NCBI RefSeq assembly: GCF_000427885.1
Contig: NZ_ATYW01000001.1
Location: 302,699-366,698, forward strand
DNA length: 64,000 nucleotides
Reading direction: 5' to 3'
From: Glycomyces tenuis DSM 44171
GTDB lineage: Bacteria; Actinomycetota; Actinomycetes; Mycobacteriales; Micromonosporaceae
Made by a program: the position numbers and the translations under genes. Shown here one piece after another: positions 54,774 to 63,089 of the stretch (its first letter is position 1; each line of letters starts with the position of its first letter). The notes below the pieces were generated by a model. That model was not told the origin of the DNA. It did no database searches and saw only the letters and a program-made list of their open reading frames with translations.

Positions 54774-55054
54774 CCGAGCGGGCGGCGCGCGACGCGGCGG
54801 TCTTCCACCGCGACGCCCGGTCCCTGTGCTCCCCCCGCTTTTCCGGAGAGGTTTTATTTTGGTTTCCAAGGAAGCCAGAAAGGGACATAGTTCGCATGCC
54901 TATTCGGAAAACCGGGGGTAACACACCCGATGCCGTATGACGGCTCTGTCCTGTCGCACCCTGGCTGTGGCGTGAGCGTCGCCCGCGGTCATCGCGGGCG
55001 CCCGCCTCCGTGAGTCCCGCCGTCGCCGACGGAACACACCGGCCGCCCGCGGGG
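54774..55054. other. Gene-free stretch
   Basis: A relatively AT-rich patch at 54845-54905 (GGTTTTATTTTGGTTTCC) lies between two convergent genes. I see no gene, tRNA or clear hairpin. Confidence 0.4.
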
Positions 55055-55486
55055 TCAGGGGATCTGCACTCCGAGCTGCTGCAGCTGGGAGAAGACGTCG
55101 ACGATCCCCCATACTTCGGCGACTCTGCCCTCGGAGAATCGAATGATGAACATCTCGTCGTAGGTGATGGTCTTCCCGGTGGCCGCCAGGCCGCGGTACT
55201 CGCCCTGATGGGTTCCCGTCACGGTGGTCCGGAAGACGATCTTGTCGCCTTCCGTGATCGTGTCCTCGATCGTGACCTGGATGTCGGGGAACACCCGCCG
55301 CAGCATCGCCCAGGCGCCCTTCACGGCCTCGGGCGCCGTCGCGCCCACCGGCCCTCGCACATGGAACACCGCGTCGGGATGGAACACCTCGTCTACGGTT
55401 CGCGAGATCAGCTCCAGATCGCGGCGGTTGGTCGCGTCATGGAGCCGCTGGTAGGCCGCCTGGTTGGTCGCTGAGGTGGTCGTCAT
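55055..55486 (-). CDS. SnoaL-like ester cyclase / NTF2-fold protein
   Basis: A 143-residue SnoaL-fold protein: AAYQRLHDATNRRDLELISRTVDEVFHPDAVFHVRGPVGATAPEAVKGAWAML ... GDKIVFRTTVTGTHQGEYRGL ... FIIRFSEGRVAEVWGIVDV. The family are small-molecule cyclases or ligand-binding proteins. ATG 55486 has AAAGGAG 8 nt upstream (55492 is too close). It is the second gene after the DoxX-like gene, 32 bp apart. Confidence 0.82.
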   Translation of the reverse strand: MTTTSATNQAAYQRLHDATNRRDLELISRTVDEVFHPDAVFHVRGPVGATAPEAVKGAWAMLRRVFPDIQVTIEDTITEGDKIVFRTTVTGTHQGEYRGLAATGKTITYDEMFIIRFSEGRVAEVWGIVDVFSQLQQLGVQIP

Positions 55487-55518
55487 GAGCATGTCTCCTT
55501 TGGTGGTGGTCGAAAGGG

Positions 55519-55893
55519 TCAGAAGGCGAACTGCCCGAAGCGCAGGACTGCCAGCGCCGCGGCGAGCACCAGCAGCACGAGCGGCAGCACGGTATTGCTC
55601 GCCTCACCGCGGCGAAGGTGCACGACGACGGCGCCGGCCATCAGGACGGCCAGGCCCGTCGCCGCGACGGGGCTCAGGACGCTCAGGACACCGACGGCCG
55701 GGGGGACGACCAAGCCGATCCCGCCGAGGACCTCCGCTGCTCCGATGAGCCTGACCTGACCCTGTGAGTAGTCTTCGACCCACGGGTAGGCCGCGGCGAG
55801 GTCGTCACGGGACTTGGCCAACTTCACCGCGCCGGACGCCATGACCGCGAGGGCGAGCAGGGACGCCGTGATCCACAGGACTGTGTTCATCAT
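55519..55893 (-). CDS. DoxX family membrane protein
   Basis: A 124-residue protein with four helices: LWITASLLALAVMASGAVKLAKS, then VRLIGAAEVLGGIGLVVPPAVGVL, then LAVLMAGAVVVHLRRGE and LPLVLLVLAAALAVLRF. The pattern matches DoxX-like proteins of oxidative or membrane-redox context. Two adjacent ATGs (55893, 55890). It is co-directional with and just upstream of the SnoaL-like gene. Confidence 0.8.
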   Translation of the reverse strand: MMNTVLWITASLLALAVMASGAVKLAKSRDDLAAAYPWVEDYSQGQVRLIGAAEVLGGIGLVVPPAVGVLSVLSPVAATGLAVLMAGAVVVHLRRGEASNTVLPLVLLVLAAALAVLRFGQFAF

Positions 55894-56041
55894 GAGTCGC
55901 TTTCGTCGTCTGAGAAGTTCGGGAACCCTGGTTTCGTGCTCCCACCACTACGACGACGCAGCCGCGTGAATTATCAGGCCGCCCCTGGGATCTCACAGCC
56001 CGGTGGCGTGGTTCGTCGCGCGCCCGGCCCGCGCCCGCCGG

Positions 56042-57214
56042 TCAGCGGATCAGCTTCTTCTGGAGCATCTCGGCCGGACCGGCCGCGAAGCGCGTCAGCC
56101 ACAGCCGCGAGCCGACGATGAGGACGGCGCTGATCGCCAGCCAGAGCGAGGCGCCGAACCACGCCGACTCGCCGAACCGGGCCGCCAGCCCCAGGCCCCA
56201 GCCGTAGCAGACCGCCGAGGCCACCAGGTTCTGGAGGATGTAGCCGCTCAGCGCGGCGCGGCCCAGGCTCGACAGGCCGTTCATGAGCGGCCCCTGCCGA
56301 CCGGTCTTCGCCGTGAAGTGGTCGACGATCCAGCCCACCAGCCCGATGTAGCCGAACGCGAGGAACGGGGCGGCGACGTAGCGCTCGACGAACACCAGCT
56401 GCTCCGGAGCGAACTGCAAGGCGAGGTTGAGCGGGAGCCCGAGGCCCATGCCCCACAGCAGCATCCGCTCGCGGATGCGCCTGCCGTGCTCGTCGCCGCC
56501 GAACGCGCCGGCGCGGAAGAGCCTGACGCCCAGCAGGAACAGGAACATCATCATCGGGAAGGCGATGACCGTCTCGAGGCGGAAGATCGGCCAGTTGGCC
56601 AGCCGGAAGTCGACCTGGTCGAGCCATGAGCCGTCCGCGTAGATCGCCTCGACCTCCGGTCCCGCGCCCTGCGGGCCTTCGCCGGCGGCGCCGCTGGAGA
56701 TCCCGAGCGTCAGCAGCGCCATGAACGCGAGGTGCAGTCCGAGGTGGACCCACATGACGACGCGCTGCGTCGTCTGGGAGCGGGTGAGCAGCCAGGCCAC
56801 GATGATCGCGGTGACGGCGTAGCCCATGAGGACGTCGAAGGCGAAGATGAGTATGAAGTGGACGGTTCCCTCGACGAACAGGAACAGCGCCCGCCAGTGG
56901 TACCTGCCGGGCCAGCGCCGTCCGCGCTTCGCGGCGGACTGGTACTGGATGGCGAGGCCGACGCCGAACATGAACGTCAGCATCGAGATGAACTTGCCGT
57001 TGGCCAGGAACATGAAGACGGTCTGGAGCGGGTCGTCGCCGCTGCCGACCGGGTTGCCGGTGAGCAGGACGCCTTCGCTGCCGGCGGAGGTGAAGATCCA
57101 GATGTTGGTGGCGAGCGTGCCGAGGATGGCGACGCCGCGAAGGACGTCGAGCAGCGGCAGCCGCTTCGAGTGCGGTTCGCTGCGCGTCGGCGCGGGCGCG
57201 GTGGAGGTGTGCAT
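56042..57214 (-). CDS. DUF418 membrane protein
   Basis: A 390-residue polytopic protein. The N-terminus RLPLLDVLRGVAILGTLATNIWIF and the C-terminal DUF418 domain (VSAVCYGWGLGLAARFGESAW, SGYILQNLVAS, MLQKKLIR) are visible, with about eight to ten helices. Such proteins are often called YeiB-like; the role is unknown, perhaps acyl transfer or transport. Preceded by the esterase terminator. Confidence 0.82.
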   Translation of the reverse strand: MHTSTAPAPTRSEPHSKRLPLLDVLRGVAILGTLATNIWIFTSAGSEGVLLTGNPVGSGDDPLQTVFMFLANGKFISMLTFMFGVGLAIQYQSAAKRGRRWPGRYHWRALFLFVEGTVHFILIFAFDVLMGYAVTAIIVAWLLTRSQTTQRVVMWVHLGLHLAFMALLTLGISSGAAGEGPQGAGPEVEAIYADGSWLDQVDFRLANWPIFRLETVIAFPMMMFLFLLGVRLFRAGAFGGDEHGRRIRERMLLWGMGLGLPLNLALQFAPEQLVFVERYVAAPFLAFGYIGLVGWIVDHFTAKTGRQGPLMNGLSSLGRAALSGYILQNLVASAVCYGWGLGLAARFGESAWFGASLWLAISAVLIVGSRLWLTRFAAGPAEMLQKKLIR

Positions 57215-57320
57215 GGCTTCAAGCCTGTGCGCCTTCGGCCTCCGATGAATCCTCCTGCCGCACGGACTTTCGCCCGGAACGGGACGACTTGCGTCGCAAG
57301 CCGGACCGCGTCGAACGGCG

Positions 57321-57372
57321 GAGACGGCGGAGCCGGTCTGCCACTTTGGTGGCAGACCGGCTCCGCCGTCTC
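57321..57372 (-). terminator. Perfect 24-bp stem after the esterase gene
   Basis: Bases 57321-57344 pair without mismatch with 57349-57372 around a 4-nt loop, starting GAGACGGCGG. It sits just past the esterase stop on the minus strand, so it terminates that gene before DUF418. Confidence 0.88.
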
Positions 57373-57380
57373 GGCTCTCG

Positions 57381-58952
57381 TCAGGCGTTCAGGGACCGCC
57401 AGAAGTCGAGGTGGTGCTCGTCGGCGAAGTCGATGTTCCGCGCGCCGTCGGGCGAGAGTTCGCGCACGTCGGCGTCGCTCGCGTACGGCTCCCACGGGCC
57501 TTCGCCGTCCGGGTCGCCGGAGCGGGCGAACTCGGACCAGCTCGCGATCATGAGCTCGGCGAGCGGTTCGTGCGACTCCTTCATCGGTTCGAAGAAGGTG
57601 GTGTCGAACAGGAAGGCGCAGTCGACCATGTGGAAGGCGTCGAGGCTGTAGCCGGGGCGCGGGACGTGGGTGAAGTACGGGGCGTCGGTCACCGAGATCT
57701 CGTAGGTGAAGGCCGGGACCTGGTCGCCGAGGGCCTCGCGGGTCCGCTCCATGCCGAGCGCCCAGTCGGCGTCGGTCACGACCGCGCCCACCGCCTTGGC
57801 GGGGACCTCGAAGTCGTCGAGCGGGTACTCCTCGGCGATCGCGGCGGCGTCGTCGCCGAACATGGTGGTCAGGGCGGCCAGGTAGCTCTCCTCGTCCACG
57901 ACGCCCGCGCCCGCGGGGATGCCCTGCATCTCGTCGCTGTTGACGCCGTGCAGGACCGGGACGCGGTTGAACTCGCCGGAGGCGATCGCCTCGCCCGTCG
58001 GCACCGGCATGACCGGGCCGCCGACGACCGGCTGGGTCTCGAAGAGCTCACTTCCGGCGGCGATGAGCTCGGCGGTGCCGAGCTCGCGCAGGCACGCCGC
58101 GACGTCGACGGTGTTCTCGTCGCAGCCGAGGTCTTCGGCGATCCCGACGCCGAGGGCCTGCCCTGCTTCGCGGCTCGTCGCCCAGTCCGTGGCGCACATG
58201 GCGCTCTGGACGATCGCCTTGTCGAACAGGCCGGCCGAACCGGCGGAGGCGAGGTGGGCGCACACGTCGTAGCCGCCTCCCGATTCGCCGAAGAGGGTCA
58301 CGTTGCCGTCGTCGCCGCCGAAGGCGGTCGCGTTGGCGCGGACCCATTCGAGGGCGGCCTGCTGGTCTTGGAGGCCGTAGTCGCCCGAGAGGATCTCGCC
58401 GTCCTCGCCGTCGAGGGCCGGGTGGGCCATGGTGCCGAACAGGCCTTGGCGGTAGTTCACGGTCACGACGACGACCTCGCCGTCGGCGACGAGCCGCGAG
58501 GGGTCGTACTGCTCGGCGGCGCCGTAGGCGTTGCCGCCGCCGTGGAACCAGACCATGACCGGCAGCTCGTCGTCGGCGGTCTCGGGCGCGTAGACGTTGA
58601 GGTAGAGGCAGTCCTCTGCCTCGCTGGGGACGCTCGGCATGCCCATGGCGGACTCGCCTTGGGCGCAGGCGGGCGCGAACTTGTCGGCGTCGCGGACGCC
58701 GTCCCAGGGTTCGGCCGGTTCGGGGGAGGCCCAGCGGAGCTCGCCGACGGGCGGGGCGGCGTAGGGGACACCGAGCCAGGAGCGGACGCCGTCGCCGGTC
58801 GTGCCCTGGAGCCGTCCCTGCTCGGTGGCGACCAGGGTGGGGTCGGCGTCGGCGGCGCCGGCCTCGGCGGTGCCGCAGGCGAGGGACGCGGCGACGAGGC
58901 CGGTCGCCGCGGCGGCCCCGGCGAGGCGCTTGGCGATGGTGTTGCGGTGCAT
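57381..58952 (-). CDS. Secreted type B carboxylesterase
   Basis: A 523-residue carboxylesterase/lipase with a signal peptide (KRLAGAAAATGLVAASLACGTAEAGAA). The catalytic serine is in FGESGGGYDV, with VMVWFHGGGN as oxyanion hole, DCLYLNVYAP, and a late histidine in LDAFHMVDCAF. A cysteine within LACGT could allow lipidation, but no clear lipobox is present. Probably exported to hydrolyse an ester. ATG 58952 starts the signal peptide. Divergent from a TetR regulator. Confidence 0.88.
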   Translation of the reverse strand: MHRNTIAKRLAGAAAATGLVAASLACGTAEAGAADADPTLVATEQGRLQGTTGDGVRSWLGVPYAAPPVGELRWASPEPAEPWDGVRDADKFAPACAQGESAMGMPSVPSEAEDCLYLNVYAPETADDELPVMVWFHGGGNAYGAAEQYDPSRLVADGEVVVVTVNYRQGLFGTMAHPALDGEDGEILSGDYGLQDQQAALEWVRANATAFGGDDGNVTLFGESGGGYDVCAHLASAGSAGLFDKAIVQSAMCATDWATSREAGQALGVGIAEDLGCDENTVDVAACLRELGTAELIAAGSELFETQPVVGGPVMPVPTGEAIASGEFNRVPVLHGVNSDEMQGIPAGAGVVDEESYLAALTTMFGDDAAAIAEEYPLDDFEVPAKAVGAVVTDADWALGMERTREALGDQVPAFTYEISVTDAPYFTHVPRPGYSLDAFHMVDCAFLFDTTFFEPMKESHEPLAELMIASWSEFARSGDPDGEGPWEPYASDADVRELSPDGARNIDFADEHHLDFWRSLNA

Positions 58953-59052
58953 GGGGGAGTCCGTTTCCGTTCGGGACCGCGGTCGCGGTCGGGCTTGCGG
59001 AGGAACCGTATCAAAGATTTGGGCAAATGCGCAATGCGATCGCGCAAAAAAC

Positions 59053-59106
59053 TTGCCTAAGGCGTTCGATCTAGGCAAACGCCCAGTTCATTGCTAGGAT
59101 CGGCCC
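59053..59106 (+). promoter_or_regulatory. TetR operator and leaderless promoter
   Basis: TTGCCTA (59053-59059) and TAGGCAA (59072-59078) form an inverted repeat with a 12-bp spacer. TAGGAT (59095-59100) ends 6 nt before the TetR ATG, and TAGGCA at 59072-59077 is a poor -35 at 17 bp, so the operator's right arm covers it. The site lies between the divergent esterase and TetR genes. Confidence 0.6.
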
Positions 59107-59682
59107 ATGGGAAATCGCGAGGCGCTGCTCGACGGGGCGAAGAGATGTCTGCTGGAGAAGGGCTACGACCGGACCACGGTGCGCGACATAGCGTCCGCGG
59201 CCGGAGTGAGCATGGCCGCGATCGGCTACCACTACGGCTCAAGGGAGGCGCTGCTGCAGCAGGCGCTGTTCACCTCGCTCCACGACTGGGACGCCGGATT
59301 GAAGGAGGCCCTGGCGGCACTCGACGCGCCGCGCGGCTCGGGCCGGTTCGCGGCGATCTGGAATCTGCTCATCGAGCACTTCCAGCGGCACCGGCCGCTG
59401 TGGATGGCCAGCTTCGAGCTGTTCCTCCAGGCGCAGCGGTCGCCGGAGCTGCTGGAGCAGTACGCGAAGGGTCAGCCCGGCGCCTTCTCGGCTATGGCCG
59501 CGTTGGCCACCGGCGAGATCGAGGAGGACGTCTCCGATGAGACCGCCCGCACGGTCGGCTCCGTGCAGCTGGCATTGGTGAGCGGGATCGTGATGCAGTG
59601 GCTGAGCAACCCGGACACCGCGCCGGGCCCGGCCGAGATCGCCGCGGGACTGCGCGGTCTGGTGGACACCATCGACTCCTGA
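59107..59682 (+). CDS. TetR family transcriptional regulator
   Basis: A 191-residue TetR. The HTH is EALLDGAKRCLLEKGYDRTTVRDIASAAGVSMAAIGYHYGSREALLQQAL; the ligand domain ends with VDTIDS. Its probable target is the divergent secreted esterase. The ATG at 59107 begins exactly 6 nt after TAGGAT. Ligand unknown. Confidence 0.88.
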   Translation: MGNREALLDGAKRCLLEKGYDRTTVRDIASAAGVSMAAIGYHYGSREALLQQALFTSLHDWDAGLKEALAALDAPRGSGRFAAIWNLLIEHFQRHRPLWMASFELFLQAQRSPELLEQYAKGQPGAFSAMAALATGEIEEDVSDETARTVGSVQLALVSGIVMQWLSNPDTAPGPAEIAAGLRGLVDTIDS

Positions 59683-59742
59683 GGAATCGGCTCCTGAACG
59701 CCGGAACGGGCCGGGAATCCCAACGGCTGTTCCGAAGCTTCC

Positions 59743-60162
59743 TCAGCTCGGCGGCGTGAAGGACTTGACGACGAGCTCGACCTCGAAGCCGTCCCGGTTC
59801 TCCAGGTACGCCGCGTAATGGCCCTCGCCTCCGGCGAAGGGGTGGCGGTCCGCGAACAGCATCGTCCACCCGTGGTCTTCGCCTTCTGCGGCCAGCCGCT
59901 CGACTTCGGCGTCGTCCCGGACATGGAACGCCAAGTGGTTCAGGCCGGGTGCGCACCGGTCGTGGCGCTCGCCGGTCAGCGCCGGCGACTGCTCCACCAC
60001 CAGGTAGGTGGGGCCGAGGCGCCAGCTGCGCCCCGCTTTCCACTCCTGATGCGCCTCATAGCCGAGGCGCTCCAGCAGCCATCCCAGGGAGGCGACGGCC
60101 CGGCCGAGGTCTGGCACCCACAGCTCGACATGGTGCAAGGCGCCGTGGGCCGGAGATTCCAT
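59743..60162 (-). CDS. VOC superfamily (glyoxalase-fold) protein
   Basis: About 139 residues with the glyoxalase/dioxygenase fold: HHVELWVPDLGRAVASLGWLLERLG and later NHLAFHVRD and GFEVELVVKS give the paired beta-alpha-beta-beta-beta repeats and possible metal ligands His, Glu and His. Substrate unknown. TAGCAT on the minus strand ends 7 nt before ATG 60162; ATG 60171 is an alternative. Confidence 0.8.
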   Translation of the reverse strand: MESPAHGALHHVELWVPDLGRAVASLGWLLERLGYEAHQEWKAGRSWRLGPTYLVVEQSPALTGERHDRCAPGLNHLAFHVRDDAEVERLAAEGEDHGWTMLFADRHPFAGGEGHYAAYLENRDGFEVELVVKSFTPPS

Positions 60163-60213
60163 GCCCGACATGCTAGCGCGGCGGGACGCCCCCGCCCGCC
60201 GCCGTGAAGCGGC

Positions 60214-60837
60214 TCAGCGGCTCTCCTCGCCGAGGGCGTCGAAGGCGTGCAAGGCGATCGCGGCGGCCTGCCGCATCGCCTCCGAGGTGGCCTCCGGCGC
60301 GTCGCCGTCCTGGAGGCTCGCCATGGCGGCCGCGCATACGGCGCCCACCGCCGCGCCGACGACACTCGCCGCGGTCGCCCGATCCAGCGTCTCCGGATAA
60401 GCGGCCCGCAGGGCTTCGGCGATGCGGGCCTGCGCGGTGAAGACGGCGCGGAGGACGCGGGCCTGGACCGCGGGCGAGTCGACCATGAGCCGGGCCCGCA
60501 ACGCGGCCATGCCGTTCGGCAGTTCCCGGGAGGCGGTGTCGGCGATCATCGCGTGTATCGCCTCGGCGAGGACCTCGCGTGGCGGCGCCTGCGGAGCCCG
60601 CTCGTCGATCACCCGCAGCGCGAGCTCGACCCGCGCGGGCCCGTCGCTCAGGAGCACATCCTCTTTGGTCGGGAAGTGCAGGAAGAACGTGCGCTTGGTG
60701 ACGTCGGCGGCTTCGGCGACGTCGGCCACGCCCGTCGCGTCGTACCCGCGCTCATTGAACAGCCGCGCGGCCGTCTCGATCAAGGTCCGCCTGGTCTGCT
60801 GCTTCTTGCGCTCACGGCGCCCGAGTCCCTCCGCCAC
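60214..60837 (-). CDS. TetR family transcriptional regulator
   Basis: A 207-residue TetR/AcrR regulator. The HTH is TRRTLIETAARLFNERGYDATGVADVAEAADVTKRTFFLHFPTKEDVLL. The C-terminal domain is Ala-rich with no recognised ligand. GTG 60837 lies exactly 6 nt after TAGGCT on the minus strand (plus 60844-60849). It probably controls the divergent SDR across a 123-bp region. Confidence 0.88.
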   Translation of the reverse strand: MAEGLGRRERKKQQTRRTLIETAARLFNERGYDATGVADVAEAADVTKRTFFLHFPTKEDVLLSDGPARVELALRVIDERAPQAPPREVLAEAIHAMIADTASRELPNGMAALRARLMVDSPAVQARVLRAVFTAQARIAEALRAAYPETLDRATAASVVGAAVGAVCAAAMASLQDGDAPEATSEAMRQAAAIALHAFDALGEESR

Positions 60838-60865
60838 GCACCGAGCCTAATGCATCGGGAATAAA

Positions 60866-60911
60866 AGTATACCTGGTGTAGTAAGTTACCTAGAATATTA
60901 GTATACTTGGT
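60866..60911. promoter_or_regulatory. Direct operator repeats between TetR and SDR
   Basis: AGTATACCTGGT at 60866-60877 and AGTATACTTGGT at 60900-60911, 34 bp apart. The second holds the palindrome AGTATACT. The first covers the -35 position of the leaderless TetR promoter. The gap is AT-rich (TAAGTTACCTAGAATATTAG). Confidence 0.55.
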
Positions 60912-60960
60912 TCACTCAAGTCCTCGAACCGAGGCGTGACACCGAGAAGAGGTTTCGGCA

Positions 60961-61938
60961 ATGGGTGAACTGACAGGTCGGACGGTGCTGGTGACCGGCG
61001 CGGGCAGAGGCATCGGGCGGGCGGAGGCACTGCACCTCGCCTCGCTCGGCGCGAACGTCGTCGTGAACGACCCCGGCGTGACGATCGACGGCCGCGGCCC
61101 CGATGACAGCGTCGCCGCGGCGGTGGTGGAGGAGATCCACGAGCTCGGCGGCCGGGCCGTCGCCGACACCGGCAGCGTCGCCGACTGGGACGCCGCCGGG
61201 CGGATGGTCGAGCGGGCCGTCGAGGCGTTCGGCGATCTTCATGCGGTGGTCAACAACGCCGCCATCGAAGTCAACAAAGGACTCGAACGACTCACCGAGG
61301 CCGAGTTCGACGACGTCGTGGCCGTGAAGCTCAAGGGCACCTTCGCGGTGAGCCATTGGGCCGCCGCGCACTGGCGGCGTCGGTCGGACGCGGGCTCGAA
61401 GGCCGATCGCGCGATCGTGAACACCGCCTCGGGGTCGGGGCTGTACAACCCGCTGCCGTCCCAGTCGAACTACGCGGCGGCCAACGCCGGAGTCGCCGCC
61501 ATGACCACAGTGCACGCACTGGAACTGGGCCGATTGGGTGTGCGCGTCAACTGCGTCGTCCCCTCCATGGTCCGCACCCGGCTGACCCGCGAGGTGCCGG
61601 GCATGGACCAGGCCCCGCCGACCGACGGGCCCGACCCGAGGGACCCGTCGGTCGTCGCACCACTCGTGTCCTACCTGGTCAGTCAGGACTGCCCGCTGAC
61701 CGGGCAGTTCCTGTCGGTGCGGGGCGGCACCGTGATCGCCTGCCGTGGATGGACGATCGGCGATCAGGTCCACAAGGACGGTGAAGGCTGGACGGTGCCG
61801 GAGCTGGCTCGGCAGCTGGAGTCACTGCCGCTGGACGATCCGTTCGAACGGCTGGCGGGCGCGCTCGGCACGGCTCTCGGGTCCCAGGGGCGCGAAGCGC
61901 TCCAGGCGATGATCAGCGCCGAACTCGACAAGTCCTGA
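60961..61938 (+). CDS. Short-chain dehydrogenase/reductase, active-site lysine replaced
   Basis: A 325-residue classical SDR: TGAGRGIGRAEALHLA, NNAAIEVNKGL and a catalytic serine in NTASGSG. The Y-x3-K motif reads YAAAN (SNYAAANAGVAAMT), so the catalytic lysine is asparagine. A C-terminal 80-residue extension is present (CRGWTIGDQVHKDGEGWTVPELARQLE). Sequence resembles the dehydrogenase part of peroxisomal multifunctional-type enzymes, which suggests an acyl or steroid substrate, but catalysis may be impaired. Controlled by the divergent TetR. Confidence 0.82.
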   Translation: MGELTGRTVLVTGAGRGIGRAEALHLASLGANVVVNDPGVTIDGRGPDDSVAAAVVEEIHELGGRAVADTGSVADWDAAGRMVERAVEAFGDLHAVVNNAAIEVNKGLERLTEAEFDDVVAVKLKGTFAVSHWAAAHWRRRSDAGSKADRAIVNTASGSGLYNPLPSQSNYAAANAGVAAMTTVHALELGRLGVRVNCVVPSMVRTRLTREVPGMDQAPPTDGPDPRDPSVVAPLVSYLVSQDCPLTGQFLSVRGGTVIACRGWTIGDQVHKDGEGWTVPELARQLESLPLDDPFERLAGALGTALGSQGREALQAMISAELDKS

Positions 61939-61948
61939 ACCGAGCGTT

Positions 61949-62343
61949 TCAGCCTTCGCAGCCTTGCCGGCAGGTGTACCAGGCCGGGGCTGCGGCTTCT
62001 TCGAGGCGGGTGCGGTCGCGTTCGAGGACCCAGTCGCGGCGGGTGGTCTCGCAGTGCCGCAGTTCGGGTTCGGCGAGGCACCGGATGCGAGGCCGCCACC
62101 GTGGTATGGGGCCGTCCCGGGATGAACTGGTCGGCCGAGCGGCCACTCCCATGCACATGCCGGGACCACCCGGTCGGGGCTGCGGTTCGCATCCGGGCGC
62201 AGCCGATTGGCGACGTCCACGGCCAGGACGATCCGGCAGGTGAACGACCGCCCCGGCCCTGTTCGTGTCAGCCCGGCCTGCCATGGGCGGAGCAGCCCGC
62301 GATCGGCGTCGAGTGCGTCGGCGCCCGGCCCGGTCTCCGGCAT
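61949..62343 (-). pseudogene. Possible frameshifted remnant, unknown
   Basis: Between the SDR and the next TetR the minus strand shows two frames with coding-like third-position GC. From 62343 a frame reads METGPGADALDADRGLL-style sequence to about 62120; another carries RIRCLAEPELRHCETTRRDW and then YTCRQGCEG to the stop at 61949. A frame change between them suggests a broken gene with a Cys-rich C-terminus. No family recognised. Confidence 0.3.
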
Positions 62344-62376
62344 GCCGGCCCTGGACAGGTACGCGGAGGGGCGCGG

Positions 62377-62997
62377 TCAGCCCGCTGTGCGCATCAGCGG
62401 CATGACGATCACGTCGACGACCTCATCGATGTCGGAGTGACTCGGCACCCCTTTGCCCATCACGAGATCGTGTCGGAGCAGCTTCATGGGGAGCGTCAGG
62501 ATGCGGTCCGAATACGGTCCGGGACGGACCTCGCCGCGTTCGGCGCCCCGCTCGAAGATCGCCCTGAAGACGTCCTCGAATCGGTGCGAGCCGATCCGCT
62601 CGCTGATCTGCCGCGCGAGTTCGGGATTCTGGACGGTGCTCGCGACCAAGCCCGGGATGGCGTCGGGTGGCAGATCGGCGAGCAGGCCACACGCCTGCAT
62701 GAGGAATTCGCGGAGGTCGTCGCGCACGCTGCCGGTGTCGGGGACCTCGAGGTCGAGGCTGCGTCGGCGCAGGAGGTCCAGCACCAGTTCGGACAGGTTC
62801 GGCCAGCGCCGGTACAGGACCGCCTTGCCGGTTCCGGCCCGCTCGGCGATGCCTTTGACGGTCGTCTTCGTGAAGCCGCGTTCGGTCAGTTCGGATTCGG
62901 CCGCCGCGAAGATCGCGTCTTCCAGCGCCGTACCTCTGCGCCGCACGACGTTCGCGTCTGCGGCAGCACCCATCCTTTGAGTGTCTGCGTCAGTCAT
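62377..62997 (-). CDS. TetR family transcriptional regulator
   Basis: A 206-residue TetR with HTH EDAIFAAAESELTERGFTKTTVKGIAERAGTGKAVLYRRWPNLSELVLDLL. The C-terminal domain resembles the TetR_C_16/33 type. ATG 62997 has AGGAAA upstream; an adjacent GTG 63000 is possible. Divergent from the broken ORF and ligase, with a repeat-rich operator region between. Confidence 0.87.
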   Translation of the reverse strand: MTDADTQRMGAAADANVVRRRGTALEDAIFAAAESELTERGFTKTTVKGIAERAGTGKAVLYRRWPNLSELVLDLLRRRSLDLEVPDTGSVRDDLREFLMQACGLLADLPPDAIPGLVASTVQNPELARQISERIGSHRFEDVFRAIFERGAERGEVRPGPYSDRILTLPMKLLRHDLVMGKGVPSHSDIDEVVDVIVMPLMRTAG

Positions 62998-63020
62998 CAC
63001 ACTTTCCTAAGGAACCTTGC

Positions 63021-63082
63021 GTCTCTTATCGGTCAAATTTACCCTCTCAAATAAGAGACCAAGTGTCTCCTATTTGAGAGGG
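63021..63082. promoter_or_regulatory. Operator cluster for the TetR/ligase module
   Basis: GTCTCTTAT (63021-63029) pairs with ATAAGAGAC (63051-63059). CCCTCTCAAATA (63042-63053) pairs with TATTTGAGAGGG (63071-63082). These overlapping inverted repeats fill the 92-bp gap between the TetR and the plus-strand module. Confidence 0.6.
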
Positions 63083-63089
63083 GAACTTC

